64,000 nucleotides of DNA from NCBI RefSeq assembly GCF_003478335.1, contig NZ_QUFB01000006.1, positions 1-64,000 on the forward strand, given 5' to 3'. Of this stretch, positions 8,785-16,856 are shown one piece after another. The position numbers and the translations under genes were made by a program. The DNA is from Clostridium sp. AM49-4BH (GTDB lineage Bacteria; Bacillota; Clostridia; Lachnospirales; Lachnospiraceae). Position 1 is the stretch's first letter. Every line of letters begins with the position of its first letter. Below the pieces are notes generated by a model. That model searched no databases. It saw nothing but the letters and a program-made list of their open reading frames with translations, and was not told the DNA's origin.

Positions 8785-9681
8785 ATGGAGACTTTTAAGA
8801 TAATTACAGATGAAACACTACGAGAAACCATCCAGCATGGCAGCAATCGTTATCCATTTGCATACTATCCTGATAATATTTGGAAATTTGACTTTCATCG
8901 CATTGACTGGCATTGGCATCATGAATTAGAATTTCTTTATATTGCTGAAGGTACCGCGCTCTGCCTTATAGGGACAAGTAAAATAGAACTACATAAAGGT
9001 TGCGGCATATTTATCAATAGTGGTATCCTGCATCGTTTTGAAGCACAAAGCAGTACATTTGCACCTAATATTGTTTTTTCGCCAACTCTATTAGCATCTG
9101 AAAACAGCCTCATTTACGAAAAATATATTCTTCCTGTGATAAGCTCGTCTGTTCCATATCAAGTTTTCAGTCCATCCAACACATTTGGAAAACAGGTGCT
9201 ACAACTTTTGTCGCAAATTTGTACTATTCAGGAAACTAAGCCAGATAATGAATTATGTACTATACAGCTTTTATTTCAGCTTTGGAACATTTTGCAAAAA
9301 AATATGGACTGGACTTCTGATTCTAACAGTATTCATCGATTAAATCACAAACAAGCAAGATTACAAGCTATGATGCAGTATATTCATGATCACTACATGG
9401 AAGAGATTACATTGGAGACGATTGCGGCATCGGCATCTATCAGCAAAAGTGGAGCTTTACACATTTTTCAAACCGGCATCCACTGTTCTCCGGTAGCATA
9501 TCTAATTCAATACAGACTAGCACAGGCTGCTGAACAACTTTATATCACTCAAAAATCGGTTTCTTCCATTGCAGAAGAAACCGGATTTACAAGTTCCGGC
9601 TATTTCTGCCGGAAGTTTAGACAATATTATCATATGAGTCCAAATGAATACAGAAAGAAGAAAACAGAGAAAATTTCTTGA
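8785..9681 (+). CDS. AraC family transcriptional regulator
   Basis: A protein of about 298 residues. The N-terminal half is a cupin-type sensor (WHWHHELEFLYIAEG, then KGCGIFINSGILHRF). The C-terminal ~100 residues hold the two AraC helix-turn-helix units: LETIAASASISKSGALHIF, and VSSIAEETGFTSSGYFCRKF followed by SPNEYRKKK. I chose the ATG at 8785 because TGGAG lies about nine bases upstream; an ATG at 8770 overlaps that site. The divergent MFS and DUF1349 genes are the likely targets and a sugar the likely inducer, both inferred from position. Confidence 0.85.
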   Translation: METFKIITDETLRETIQHGSNRYPFAYYPDNIWKFDFHRIDWHWHHELEFLYIAEGTALCLIGTSKIELHKGCGIFINSGILHRFEAQSSTFAPNIVFSPTLLASENSLIYEKYILPVISSSVPYQVFSPSNTFGKQVLQLLSQICTIQETKPDNELCTIQLLFQLWNILQKNMDWTSDSNSIHRLNHKQARLQAMMQYIHDHYMEEITLETIAASASISKSGALHIFQTGIHCSPVAYLIQYRLAQAAEQLYITQKSVSSIAEETGFTSSGYFCRKFRQYYHMSPNEYRKKKTEKIS

Positions 9682-9796
9682 TTTCTACTTTCTGTAATCA
9701 TACAACATTTGGAGATGATGTTGTTTTTCGTTATATTATCTGTATCAATTATGCTGACAATATACTTTTTATGCATCATATTTACAATGTTCAATA

Positions 9797-9834
9797 GAAA
9801 AATACAGGTTTAGGGAGTCCCCTAAACCTGTATT
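9797..9834 (-). terminator. Terminator overlapping the fruR stop codon
   Basis: A perfect 15-bp stem, AATACAGGTTTAGGG / CCCTAAACCTGTATT, is followed on the minus strand by TTTTT. Its first arm includes the last codons and the TAG of the DeoR-type gene, so the terminator is partly coding. Confidence 0.85.
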
Positions 9835-10562
9835 ATATTACCATATTTTTTGTAATGCTCCGGTATGGAATCCGTAATGATCTTTGCATCACTATAGGCA
9901 GCAAATGTCACAGAACTGACTTCATCAAATTTTGCACGATCCGCTAAGACATAAGCCTTCGCACATTGACGAAGCGCGGTCTTTTTAACTAGCGCTTCGC
10001 TGCCATCCGGCGTTGTATAACCCTGTCTTCTGCTCAATCCGTTCGTTCCAAAAAATCCAACCGTGAAATGATACTCCTGAAGTGATAACACCGCCTGTGC
10101 ACCAACAACCGCTTCCGTTGTACCACGAAGTTCTCCGCCAACCAACAGCACACGATATCCGGCTACTGCCAGCTTTCTGGCATGACTTACTGCATTGGTA
10201 ACAAAGGTTGCACTGGTCTCCAGCGGATACTCTAACATATATCCGGTTGTCGTTCCTGCATCCAAATACACAAAGTCATGTGGCATTATCATCGCTGCTG
10301 CGTAACCGGCGATGAGCCTTTTTTCCCGCTCATTGACCTGCAATTTCTGTGGAACGGACAACTCTATTCCATTGGAAACATTATCCGGCGCAACCGCACC
10401 ACCAAATACTTTGGTTAATTTTCCTTCTTGTGCCAATGCATTCAGATCACGCCGAATCGTTGACTCTGATATTCCAAGTCTGTCTTTGATCTCAGCTACC
10501 GTCACACTGCGTTTTTCACGTAAAAGTTCTAATATGATATTGTATCTTTCTTCTGTAAGCAT
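9822..10562 (-). CDS. fruR: DeoR family repressor of the fructose operon
   Basis: A 246-residue DeoR/GlpR-type regulator. The N-terminus is a winged helix (residues 1-57, MLTEERYNIILELLREK, then VTVAEIKDRLGISESTIRRDLN). The rest is the sugar-phosphate-sensing ISOCOT-like domain with VYLDAGTTTGYMLEY, VTNAVSHARKL and LVGGELRGTTEAVVGAQA. In homologous systems the effector is fructose-1-phosphate or fructose-1,6-bisphosphate. It is the last gene of the operon, 17 bases after the restored ptsI end, whereas many Firmicutes place fruR first. Tandem 10-bp repeats at the operon promoter are its probable operators. The gene symbol is given by context. Confidence 0.75.
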   Translation of the reverse strand: MLTEERYNIILELLREKRSVTVAEIKDRLGISESTIRRDLNALAQEGKLTKVFGGAVAPDNVSNGIELSVPQKLQVNEREKRLIAGYAAAMIMPHDFVYLDAGTTTGYMLEYPLETSATFVTNAVSHARKLAVAGYRVLLVGGELRGTTEAVVGAQAVLSLQEYHFTVGFFGTNGLSRRQGYTTPDGSEALVKKTALRQCAKAYVLADRAKFDEVSSVTFAAYSDAKIITDSIPEHYKKYGNIIQV

Positions 10563-10579
10563 TATCGCTGCCTCCTGGT

Positions 10580-12210
10580 TTACTCACATCCACATTCGCT
10601 CTCGCGGACTATCTTGCGAATTGGCAAAATTCTTCCCGGAGATACCGACAACTCATCGATTCCCATTTGCAAAAATTGTTCTGTCAATTCCAAATCTGCA
10701 CCAAGCTCACCACAGATACCGGCCCAAATGCCTCAGCATGTGCATTCTGAGCAACCATACGGATCATTTCCAAAACTGCAGGATGATGTGCATCATAAAA
10801 ATCATCCAGCTTCGGATTCTGTCGGTCAATCGCAAGTGTATACTGGGTCAGATCATTGGTTCCGATACTGAAGAAATCGACTTCTTTTGCAAGTTCTCTA
10901 CTGATCATAACAGCTGCCGGCGTTTCAATCATAATGCCCTGTGCGACCTCGCCAAATTCAATGTTCTGTGATCGAAGTTCCGCTTTGACCTCTTCCACAA
11001 TCTTTTTGATCTGCTTTACTTCCCACACACTGGTGATCATTGGATACATTATAGATATATTACCAAATGCGCTGGCGCGATACAAGGCACGAAGTTGTGT
11101 TTTGAACACTTCCGGTCTGGTCAGACAGATTCGGATCGCACGATAACCAAGCGCCGGATTGTCTTCCGGATCCATGTTAAAATAATCACACTGCTTGTCC
11201 GCACCAATATCTAATGTACGGATAATTACCTGCTTACCAGCCATTGTCTCAGCAACCATCTTGTATACCATAAACTGTTCGTTTTCCGTCGGATAATCTT
11301 CTTTTTCCAAATATAAAAACTCACTGCGGAATAAGCCAATTCCCTCGGCATCATTTTGCAATACCATCGCAAGATCCTTGCTGTTGCCAATGTTAGCATA
11401 CAATTTGATCTTTTTGCCATCCTTTGTAATGGTTTCTTTGCCTTTAAGCTGCTGTAAAAGCTGCTTCTTTTCCTCCGCCTGCTCCTTCTTTTCCTGCATC
11501 TGTGCAAGCACGTCTTCACTCGGATCAATATAAACCGTTCCGTTATCACCATCAACAATGGCAAATTTGCCCTCCAATTCTGCATCTAACGGCATATCCA
11601 CACCGATCAGTGCCGGAATGCTCATCGTTCTAGCCAAGATCGCTGTATGCGAATTGACCGATCCCTGCGTTGTCACAAAGGAGAGCACCTTGTCTTTGTC
11701 CATCTGTACCGTCTCAGAAGGTGCCAGATCGACTGCCATTACAATCACCGGTTCGTCTGCATCCATCTGCTGTCTGCTCGCACCATTCAAAACAGAAACC
11801 AGACGTTCGGAAATATCTTTAACATCTGCTGCCCTTCCACGCATGTATTCATCATCCATAGATGCAAACATCTGGGCAAAGTTATCACCGGTTGATGCTA
11901 CGGCATACTCTGCATTTACAGATTGACTATCAATAATATTTTCAACCGATTCTGTAAAATCTTCGTCTTCCAGCATCATCTGATGCATCTCAAAAATCGC
12001 TGCATTGGCTTCTCCAACTTCTTTAAGTGCCTTATCATACAATCCCTGCAATTCCGTAATTGCTGTCTGAACCGCCTCGCGATAACGCTTTTTTTCTGCC
12101 TCTGTATCCTGTACTTTGATACGTTTTACCTGCTGTTGTCCTTTACTAAAAACATGAATCCGTCCAATTGCAACGCCGCCAAATACACTTTTGCCTTGAT
12201 ATTGTTCCAC
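10580..12210 (-). pseudogene. ptsI: PTS enzyme I, frameshifted near the 3' end
   Basis: Phosphoenolpyruvate-protein phosphotransferase: it takes phosphate from PEP and passes it to HPr. Visible are the phospho-His motif GSVNSHTAILAR, LFRSEFLYL, and the PEP-binding region with IMIETPAAV and FSIGTNDLTQYTLAIDR. After NAHAE the frame breaks at about 10728-10734, where GGG appears as GG. The true end, including the active-site Cys in IWAGICGELGAD and then GIDELSVSPGRILPIRK, is intact in the next frame down to a TAA at 10580. Restored length is about 543 residues. The start is a GTG at 12210 with GAGGAGG upstream; the ORF upstream of it is not the real N-terminus. Loss of the Cys would kill the enzyme, so a sequence error is likely. 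Confidence 0.85.
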
Positions 12211-12241
12211 AACGCACCCTCCTCTCGTAACTGAACGATGA

Positions 12242-12499
12242 CTACATATTTTCTTCCAAGAATGCACTTACCTTGGTATATGCTGCATCCTCATCTTCTC
12301 CATCAAATGTAACAACGACTTCCTGTTCCTTCTTGACAGCAAGACCCATCAAGCCAAAGATCTTTTTACAGTCTGCCGTTTTTCCATCCTTCGTTAATGT
12401 GATCTTGCAGGCAAATTCTTTGCAAACTTTAACGAGTTCTCCTGCCGGACGTGCGTGAATTCCTTCCGGGTCTGTGATCGTATACTTAAATTCCTTCAT
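12242..12499 (-). CDS. ptsH: HPr phosphocarrier with His15 but no Ser46
   Basis: An 85-residue HPr. His15 is present in GIHARPAGELV, so it can carry phosphate from enzyme I to the fructose permease. The usual regulatory Ser46 is Lys46 here (DCKKIFGLMG), so HPr kinase should not be able to phosphorylate it. GGAGG precedes the ATG. It lies between fruA (136 bases upstream, with a strong hairpin in the gap) and ptsI (31 bases downstream), so this copy is made with the fructose system. A second HPr-like gene at 37919 has the opposite pair of residues. Either this is a fructose-dedicated HPr (FPr-like), or it serves all sugars without the usual carbon-repression switch. Confidence 0.9.
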   Translation of the reverse strand: MKEFKYTITDPEGIHARPAGELVKVCKEFACKITLTKDGKTADCKKIFGLMGLAVKKEQEVVVTFDGEDEDAAYTKVSAFLEENM

Positions 12500-12533
12500 G
12501 ATAATCCTCCATTCTGCACACTGTTACTGTTAG

Positions 12534-12572
12534 GGCGAATATGCGCCAAGTGTGCTAAGACGCATATCCGCC
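12534..12572 (-). promoter_or_regulatory. Intergenic mRNA hairpin between fruA and ptsH
   Basis: The arms GGCGGATATGCG / CGCATATTCGCC (12 pairs, one G-U) enclose a 15-base loop and are not followed by a T-run. It is more like an mRNA processing or stabilising element than a terminator, and it could let ptsH and ptsI be expressed more strongly than fruA. Confidence 0.55.
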
Positions 12573-12635
12573 ATTTCTTCATGAAATACTTATTATTAAA
12601 TATATCGTGTTTCAAGTTTTTATACTTTATGTCAC

Positions 12636-14531
12636 TCAAACCACTTTCTTCTTTAAGATTCCCAAGAGCAATGCAGAGATCACTGTTCCGATCACCAAAG
12701 CTACGAGGTACATCCAAGCATGTCCCACTACCGGGAATACGAAGATTCCACCATGTGGTGCCATCAGCGTACACTTGAACGCCATACTGATTCCGCCTGC
12801 CACAGCACTTCCGATGATGCAGGAAGGAAGTACACGAAGTGGATCCGATGCGGCAAATGGAATGGCACCTTCTGTAATAAAAGCCAGTCCCATAATAAAG
12901 TTTGTAGGTCCTGCTTCTCTTTCCTCTTTGGTAAATTTATCCTTGAAGAGTAACGTTGCTAACGCAATTGCACAAGGCGGTGTCATACCACCGATCATTA
13001 CGGCTGCCATAATATCGTAATTACCTGCTGCGATTGCCGCAGTACCGAAAACATAGGCTGCCTTGTTGAATGGACCACCCATGTCGATCGCCATCATTCC
13101 ACCAAGTACCAGGCCAAGCAGGATACGGCTGGAATCTCCCATTCCTTTCAAACCACTATTTAATGCTGTATTGATCGTACCCATGACCGGCTCAACAACG
13201 AAGTTCATTGCTAATCCAGTCACCAAAATACCAACAACCGGATAGATCAATACCGGTGCAAGTTTTTCCAATGCTTCCGGCATCTTTTCGCAAACTACGC
13301 GCAGCGCCTTAATCACGTAACCTGCCAAAAATCCTGCGGCTAACGCTCCCAAAAATCCGCTGGTTCCATTGTGTGCCATCATTCCACCGACGAATCCCAG
13401 TGCTAATGCCGGTCTGTCTCCGATCGCCATGGCGATAAATCCTGCTAATACCGGAAGCATCAAGCCAAAGGCAATATCACCAATTCCCTTTAATGTTGCG
13501 GCAACCGGTGTGATCGTACCAAAATTTCCACGATCCGCAACAGATAAGGAATTCATATCGACTGACAAACCATCAATCAGGAATGCTAATGCTATAAGAA
13601 TACCGCCTCCAACGACAAATGGAAGCATATGCGATACACCATTCATAAGTTGTGTATAGATCTGATGTCCGATACTGCCACCGGATTTTGCGTTCTCGCT
13701 GCGAGCCGGAGCATTTGCTGCATGATAAAGTGGAACATCTCCAGACGTTGCTCTCTCGATCAACTCATCTGCCTTGTTAATTCCATCCGAAACCTGACAT
13801 TCTATCACACGCTTACCATCAAAACGGTCCATTGGCACCTGCGCATCTGCTGCTACAATAATACAGTCTGCATCGTCAATTTCCTGCTGTGTCAACACAT
13901 TCTTTGCACCACCGGATCCGCGTGTCTCAATCTTAATGGCAATCCCTGCTGCTGTTGCTGCTTTCTCCAAGCCTTCAGCCGCCATATACGTATGTGCGAT
14001 TCCTGTCGGACAGGAAGTAACGGCCAACACCTTTGCTGCCTGAGCTGTCTCTAACCTTTCATCAATGTCCGGTTTCTCATCGTCTGCCTTGTCGATAATG
14101 TTCAAAAACTCATCGACTGTCTTAGCATTGCGGAGTGATTCTGAAAAATCCTCATCCATCATAAGCACTGATAATTTGCTAAGTACATCCAAATGGACAT
14201 TGTCCTCTGTGTTTGGTGCTGCGATCAAAAATAGTAATGTTACCGGTTCGCCGTCCAAAGAATCAAAATCAACACCATCCTTGACTACCATTGCTGCAAG
14301 TCCCGGCTTTGTAACTGCATCGCATTTACCATGTGGAATCGCAATGCCCTCACCAATTCCGGTCGTGCTCTCCTCTTCACGAAGAAAAACCTGCTTGCGG
14401 TAAGCTTCAATATCATTGATCTTACCACTTTTGCCCATAAGTGCCACGATCTGATTCAATGCCTCTGTCTTGTCCGCAGGCGAAGCATCCAGACAAATGC
14501 TGTTTTTGTCTAATAAATCTGTAATTCTCAT
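12636..14531 (-). CDS. fruA: Fructose PTS permease, EIIABC
   Basis: A fusion permease of about 631 residues. EIIA comes first (residues 1-145), with the phospho-His in GIAIPHGKCDAV. EIIB follows (about 165-265), with the phospho-Cys in VTSCPTGIAHTYMAAEGLE. The membrane EIIC domain comes last (about 295-631), with many hydrophobic segments and GGMMAIDMGGPFNKAAYVFG. It takes up fructose and releases fructose-1-phosphate for the FruK encoded just upstream. The ATG at 14531 follows GGAAAGG; the longer reading from 14552 adds only MGRKGDH. FruK ends 25 bases before this start, so the two are co-transcribed. Confidence 0.92.
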   Translation of the reverse strand: MRITDLLDKNSICLDASPADKTEALNQIVALMGKSGKINDIEAYRKQVFLREEESTTGIGEGIAIPHGKCDAVTKPGLAAMVVKDGVDFDSLDGEPVTLLFLIAAPNTEDNVHLDVLSKLSVLMMDEDFSESLRNAKTVDEFLNIIDKADDEKPDIDERLETAQAAKVLAVTSCPTGIAHTYMAAEGLEKAATAAGIAIKIETRGSGGAKNVLTQQEIDDADCIIVAADAQVPMDRFDGKRVIECQVSDGINKADELIERATSGDVPLYHAANAPARSENAKSGGSIGHQIYTQLMNGVSHMLPFVVGGGILIALAFLIDGLSVDMNSLSVADRGNFGTITPVAATLKGIGDIAFGLMLPVLAGFIAMAIGDRPALALGFVGGMMAHNGTSGFLGALAAGFLAGYVIKALRVVCEKMPEALEKLAPVLIYPVVGILVTGLAMNFVVEPVMGTINTALNSGLKGMGDSSRILLGLVLGGMMAIDMGGPFNKAAYVFGTAAIAAGNYDIMAAVMIGGMTPPCAIALATLLFKDKFTKEEREAGPTNFIMGLAFITEGAIPFAASDPLRVLPSCIIGSAVAGGISMAFKCTLMAPHGGIFVFPVVGHAWMYLVALVIGTVISALLLGILKKKVV

Positions 14532-14555
14532 ATGATCACCTTTCCTTCCCATACA

Positions 14556-15473
14556 TTATAAATAATGCACTGCGGTTTTTTCATATTCCGTTTCAATTTC
14601 CTGTCTTGTTGCCAAATTTTCAGAGCAAGCGCTGGCACCTCCACTGGCAAGGCCCATACGGAATGCATGTTCGTAATCTCTCTTCTGCATCCAGCCGGCC
14701 ATAAAGCCTGCAACCATGGAATCTCCCGCTCCTACTGTGTTTTTGACTACGCCCTTAGAGGATTCTCCTGCAATGATCTGCCCATTCTCTGCAATAAGAA
14801 CTGCCCCTTTACCACCCATAGAAACTAATACATTTTTAGCTCCACGTTCCTGTAGCTTCTTTGCATATGGAATAACATCGCTCCACTCTGACAATGTTAC
14901 CCCAAAGATCTCACCCAATTCATGATGATTCGGTTTGATCAAAAACGGATGATATTCTAATACATTTAGCAGCAAATCTTTAGTGGCATCAACCGCGATT
15001 GTCATATTTTTATCAGACAAACGTTTCAAGATCTGCTGATAAATATCATCCGGCATCGAGCTTGGAATACTTCCTGCCAAAACAAGCACATCATCTTTAT
15101 TGAGCTGATCAAGTTTACCCATCAGCTGATCAATCTGCTGTTGTCCGATATCCGGTCCTTGTCCATTGATCTCTGTTCCATCAATGTTCTTTAATTTCAG
15201 ATTGATACGTGATATACCATGCTCAAGTTTGATGAAATCCGACTGAACTCCTGCCTGTTCCAACATTCGCACAATCTCGTCTCCTGTAAAACCGGCCATG
15301 AATCCCAGTGCTATGTTCGCAATCCCGAGATTTCCAAGGACAATAGAAACATTAATTCCTTTGCCGCCCGGCAATATCAGTTCGGATGCAGTGCGATTGG
15401 TCATTCCCAGTTCAAAATCGTTCACCGACACAATGTAATCCACTGAAGGATTAAATGTTACTGTATATACCAT
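14556..15473 (-). CDS. fruK: 1-phosphofructokinase
   Basis: A 305-residue PfkB-family kinase that turns fructose-1-phosphate into fructose-1,6-bisphosphate. Motifs include the N-terminal VYTVTFNPSVDYIV, LPGGKGINVSIVL near residue 35, GQGPDIG, IKPNHHELGEIFG and the catalytic NTVGAGDSMVAGFMAGW, with Asp as the general base. It is the first gene of the fructose operon and has its own promoter at 15549-15577. The context with fruA, ptsH, ptsI and a DeoR regulator supports fruK over a tagatose or other PfkB kinase. Confidence 0.92.
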   Translation of the reverse strand: MVYTVTFNPSVDYIVSVNDFELGMTNRTASELILPGGKGINVSIVLGNLGIANIALGFMAGFTGDEIVRMLEQAGVQSDFIKLEHGISRINLKLKNIDGTEINGQGPDIGQQQIDQLMGKLDQLNKDDVLVLAGSIPSSMPDDIYQQILKRLSDKNMTIAVDATKDLLLNVLEYHPFLIKPNHHELGEIFGVTLSEWSDVIPYAKKLQERGAKNVLVSMGGKGAVLIAENGQIIAGESSKGVVKNTVGAGDSMVAGFMAGWMQKRDYEHAFRMGLASGGASACSENLATRQEIETEYEKTAVHYL

Positions 15474-15548
15474 ACAACTTCCTTTCCGCTGTCTTCAGCT
15501 ATTTATTTTCTTCTTTGCCTGATCGATCATTTGCTTTATGATGATTTT

Positions 15549-15577
15549 ATTATAACCGCATGTTCTTTCATAATCAA
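15549..15577 (-). promoter_or_regulatory. Promoter of the fru operon
   Basis: TTGATT (-35, 15572-15577) and TATAAT (-10, 15549-15554) are separated by exactly 17 bases, about 75 bases upstream of the fruK ATG. Confidence 0.75.
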
Positions 15578-15593
15578 TCACAATCAGTCACAA
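15568..15593 (-). promoter_or_regulatory. Proximal FruR operator, tandem 10-bp repeats
   Basis: On the plus strand TAATCAATCA is followed directly by CAATCAGTCA, preceded by TTTCA. TCA cores recur every 10 bases on one face of the helix. The repeat covers the -35 box, as expected for a repressor of the DeoR type. Confidence 0.55.
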
Positions 15594-15713
15594 ATCTCCA
15601 TACTGTTTTTTGTGCAAATTGCACAATACTGCTCTTATTTTTTTCATTCTTCTAGATATTTCGTGTATTTTATGCCATTTTTGCCATTTTAGCAAAATAA
15701 TCTGAACCATTAT

Positions 15714-15760
15714 TCATTCTACTTCACTCATACTCGTTCATTATCGGTCATTATTTTCAT
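15714..15760 (-). promoter_or_regulatory. Distal phased TCAT repeats
   Basis: Five TCAT cores start at 15714, 15728, 15738, 15748 and 15757, nearly all 9-10 bases apart. They lie about 140 bases upstream of the fru -35 box and may be a second operator for looping. The rest of the 15600-15840 stretch is AT-rich without genes. Confidence 0.4.
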
Positions 15761-15838
15761 GATGGTTAGTTTGCTTCTATAATCTCTCTTTATTATAAGA
15801 GCTGAGAGTACGATTTAGAGCTGAAAGGTTGCGTTAAT

Positions 15839-15876
15839 ACAAAAAGACAACCTCTATTTACCATAAAGGTTGTCTT
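15839..15876 (-). terminator. Terminator of the flagellar operon
   Basis: The stem AAGACAACCT / AGGTTGTCTT is followed on the minus strand by a T-run. It lies just past the stop codon of the FliT-like gene. Confidence 0.85.
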
Positions 15877-15880
15877 CTTA

Positions 15881-16369
15881 TTATTTCTTTTTATCCAAAA
15901 AATATGACTGCCAAGCATGATGTTGGTTTGGCATATTCTGATAATACGATACTGCCGTTCGGTTGCTCGCTCTGGAATTACCAATCTCTTGGCGCTGTTT
16001 CAACAGATACCGTTGAAACACTTCCCGATTTCTGCGTTCCAACCCCTCGATCTTAACACCACAATCAGTAATGACACGGATCAAATTCTGCATTTCCAAG
16101 ATTGCACTGCGATAACTCTGCTTATCTTGCTCAAGATATGGGCTGACTTTGTGATATACACTATCAAACCCTTTATCCAGAATATTGATTTCTCCCAGCG
16201 CTTTTTCTTTCTGTGCCATTAATTGTTCAAAAACATCTATGTCCATGTTTTCCTGTTGCAAAACTTCGCTTTGTTGTTGCGTCAATGTAAGCAGCTCTTC
16301 CATGATCCGTTGTTTCTTTTGCAGCGATTCCTGCAACGCGGATAAATATACTGTTGCCGTCTCCATCAA
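15881..16369 (-). CDS. FliT-like flagellar chaperone
   Basis: A 162-residue soluble, mostly helical protein with a coiled-coil middle (YLSALQESLQKKQRIMEELL to about residue 120) and no catalytic motif. Position is the main clue: it follows fliD and fliS directly, where fliT or an equivalent cap-protein chaperone sits in many Firmicutes. It also resembles FlgN-type helical chaperones (compare the 26063 gene), so the exact family is uncertain. Expected role: keep FliD, or another export substrate, unfolded and deliver it to the flagellar export gate. A terminator follows. Confidence 0.6.
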   Translation of the reverse strand: MMETATVYLSALQESLQKKQRIMEELLTLTQQQSEVLQQENMDIDVFEQLMAQKEKALGEINILDKGFDSVYHKVSPYLEQDKQSYRSAILEMQNLIRVITDCGVKIEGLERRNREVFQRYLLKQRQEIGNSRASNRTAVSYYQNMPNQHHAWQSYFLDKKK

Positions 16370-16453
16370 TACTCTCCTACTTTACTATGCCGTTACTCTA
16401 TATAACCTTGTGCGCAGAAAGCAATGCCTCTGACATCTGTTCTGCACTATCGA

Positions 16454-16834
16454 TCATACCACATTATTAATACGCATTACCTCTTTCCACGTCTCACGCA
16501 TTGTCTTAATATGGTGCAGCGCATCTTCTAACACTGCTTTGTCTTTTTTAACATTAGCCTCAACCAAGCGACGGTAAATATAATCATAGACGACCTCAAA
16601 ATCCTTCGCCACCGGATACTTCATATCAAGCGTTGAACGAAACTCTACAATAATATTTTGAACTTTAATAATATTATTATTCGCTTTCTCAATATCGCCT
16701 TTATCGATTGCCTCAATCGCCATATTAGCGAACTTGATCGCACCATCATACAACATCAATGTCAACTTAGCCGGCGATGCCGTCTGAATCGCATTACGCT
16801 GATACTGCATTGCTGCCTTGTTATATGTTGCCAT
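16454..16834 (-). CDS. fliS: Flagellar export chaperone FliS
   Basis: A 126-residue helical-bundle chaperone that holds flagellin in the cytosol before export. The family signature is clear at the N-terminus: YQRNAIQTASPAKLTLMLYD, then GAIKFANMA. The C-terminal half (KDFEVVYDYIYRRLVEANVK) forms the remaining helices. In Bacillus, FliS also acts with FliW and CsrA to tune flagellin levels, and both of those genes are in this operon. It lies 22 bases downstream of fliD. Confidence 0.93.
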   Translation of the reverse strand: MATYNKAAMQYQRNAIQTASPAKLTLMLYDGAIKFANMAIEAIDKGDIEKANNNIIKVQNIIVEFRSTLDMKYPVAKDFEVVYDYIYRRLVEANVKKDKAVLEDALHHIKTMRETWKEVMRINNVV

Positions 16835-16856
16835 TCCTCTTATCTACCTCCATGTA

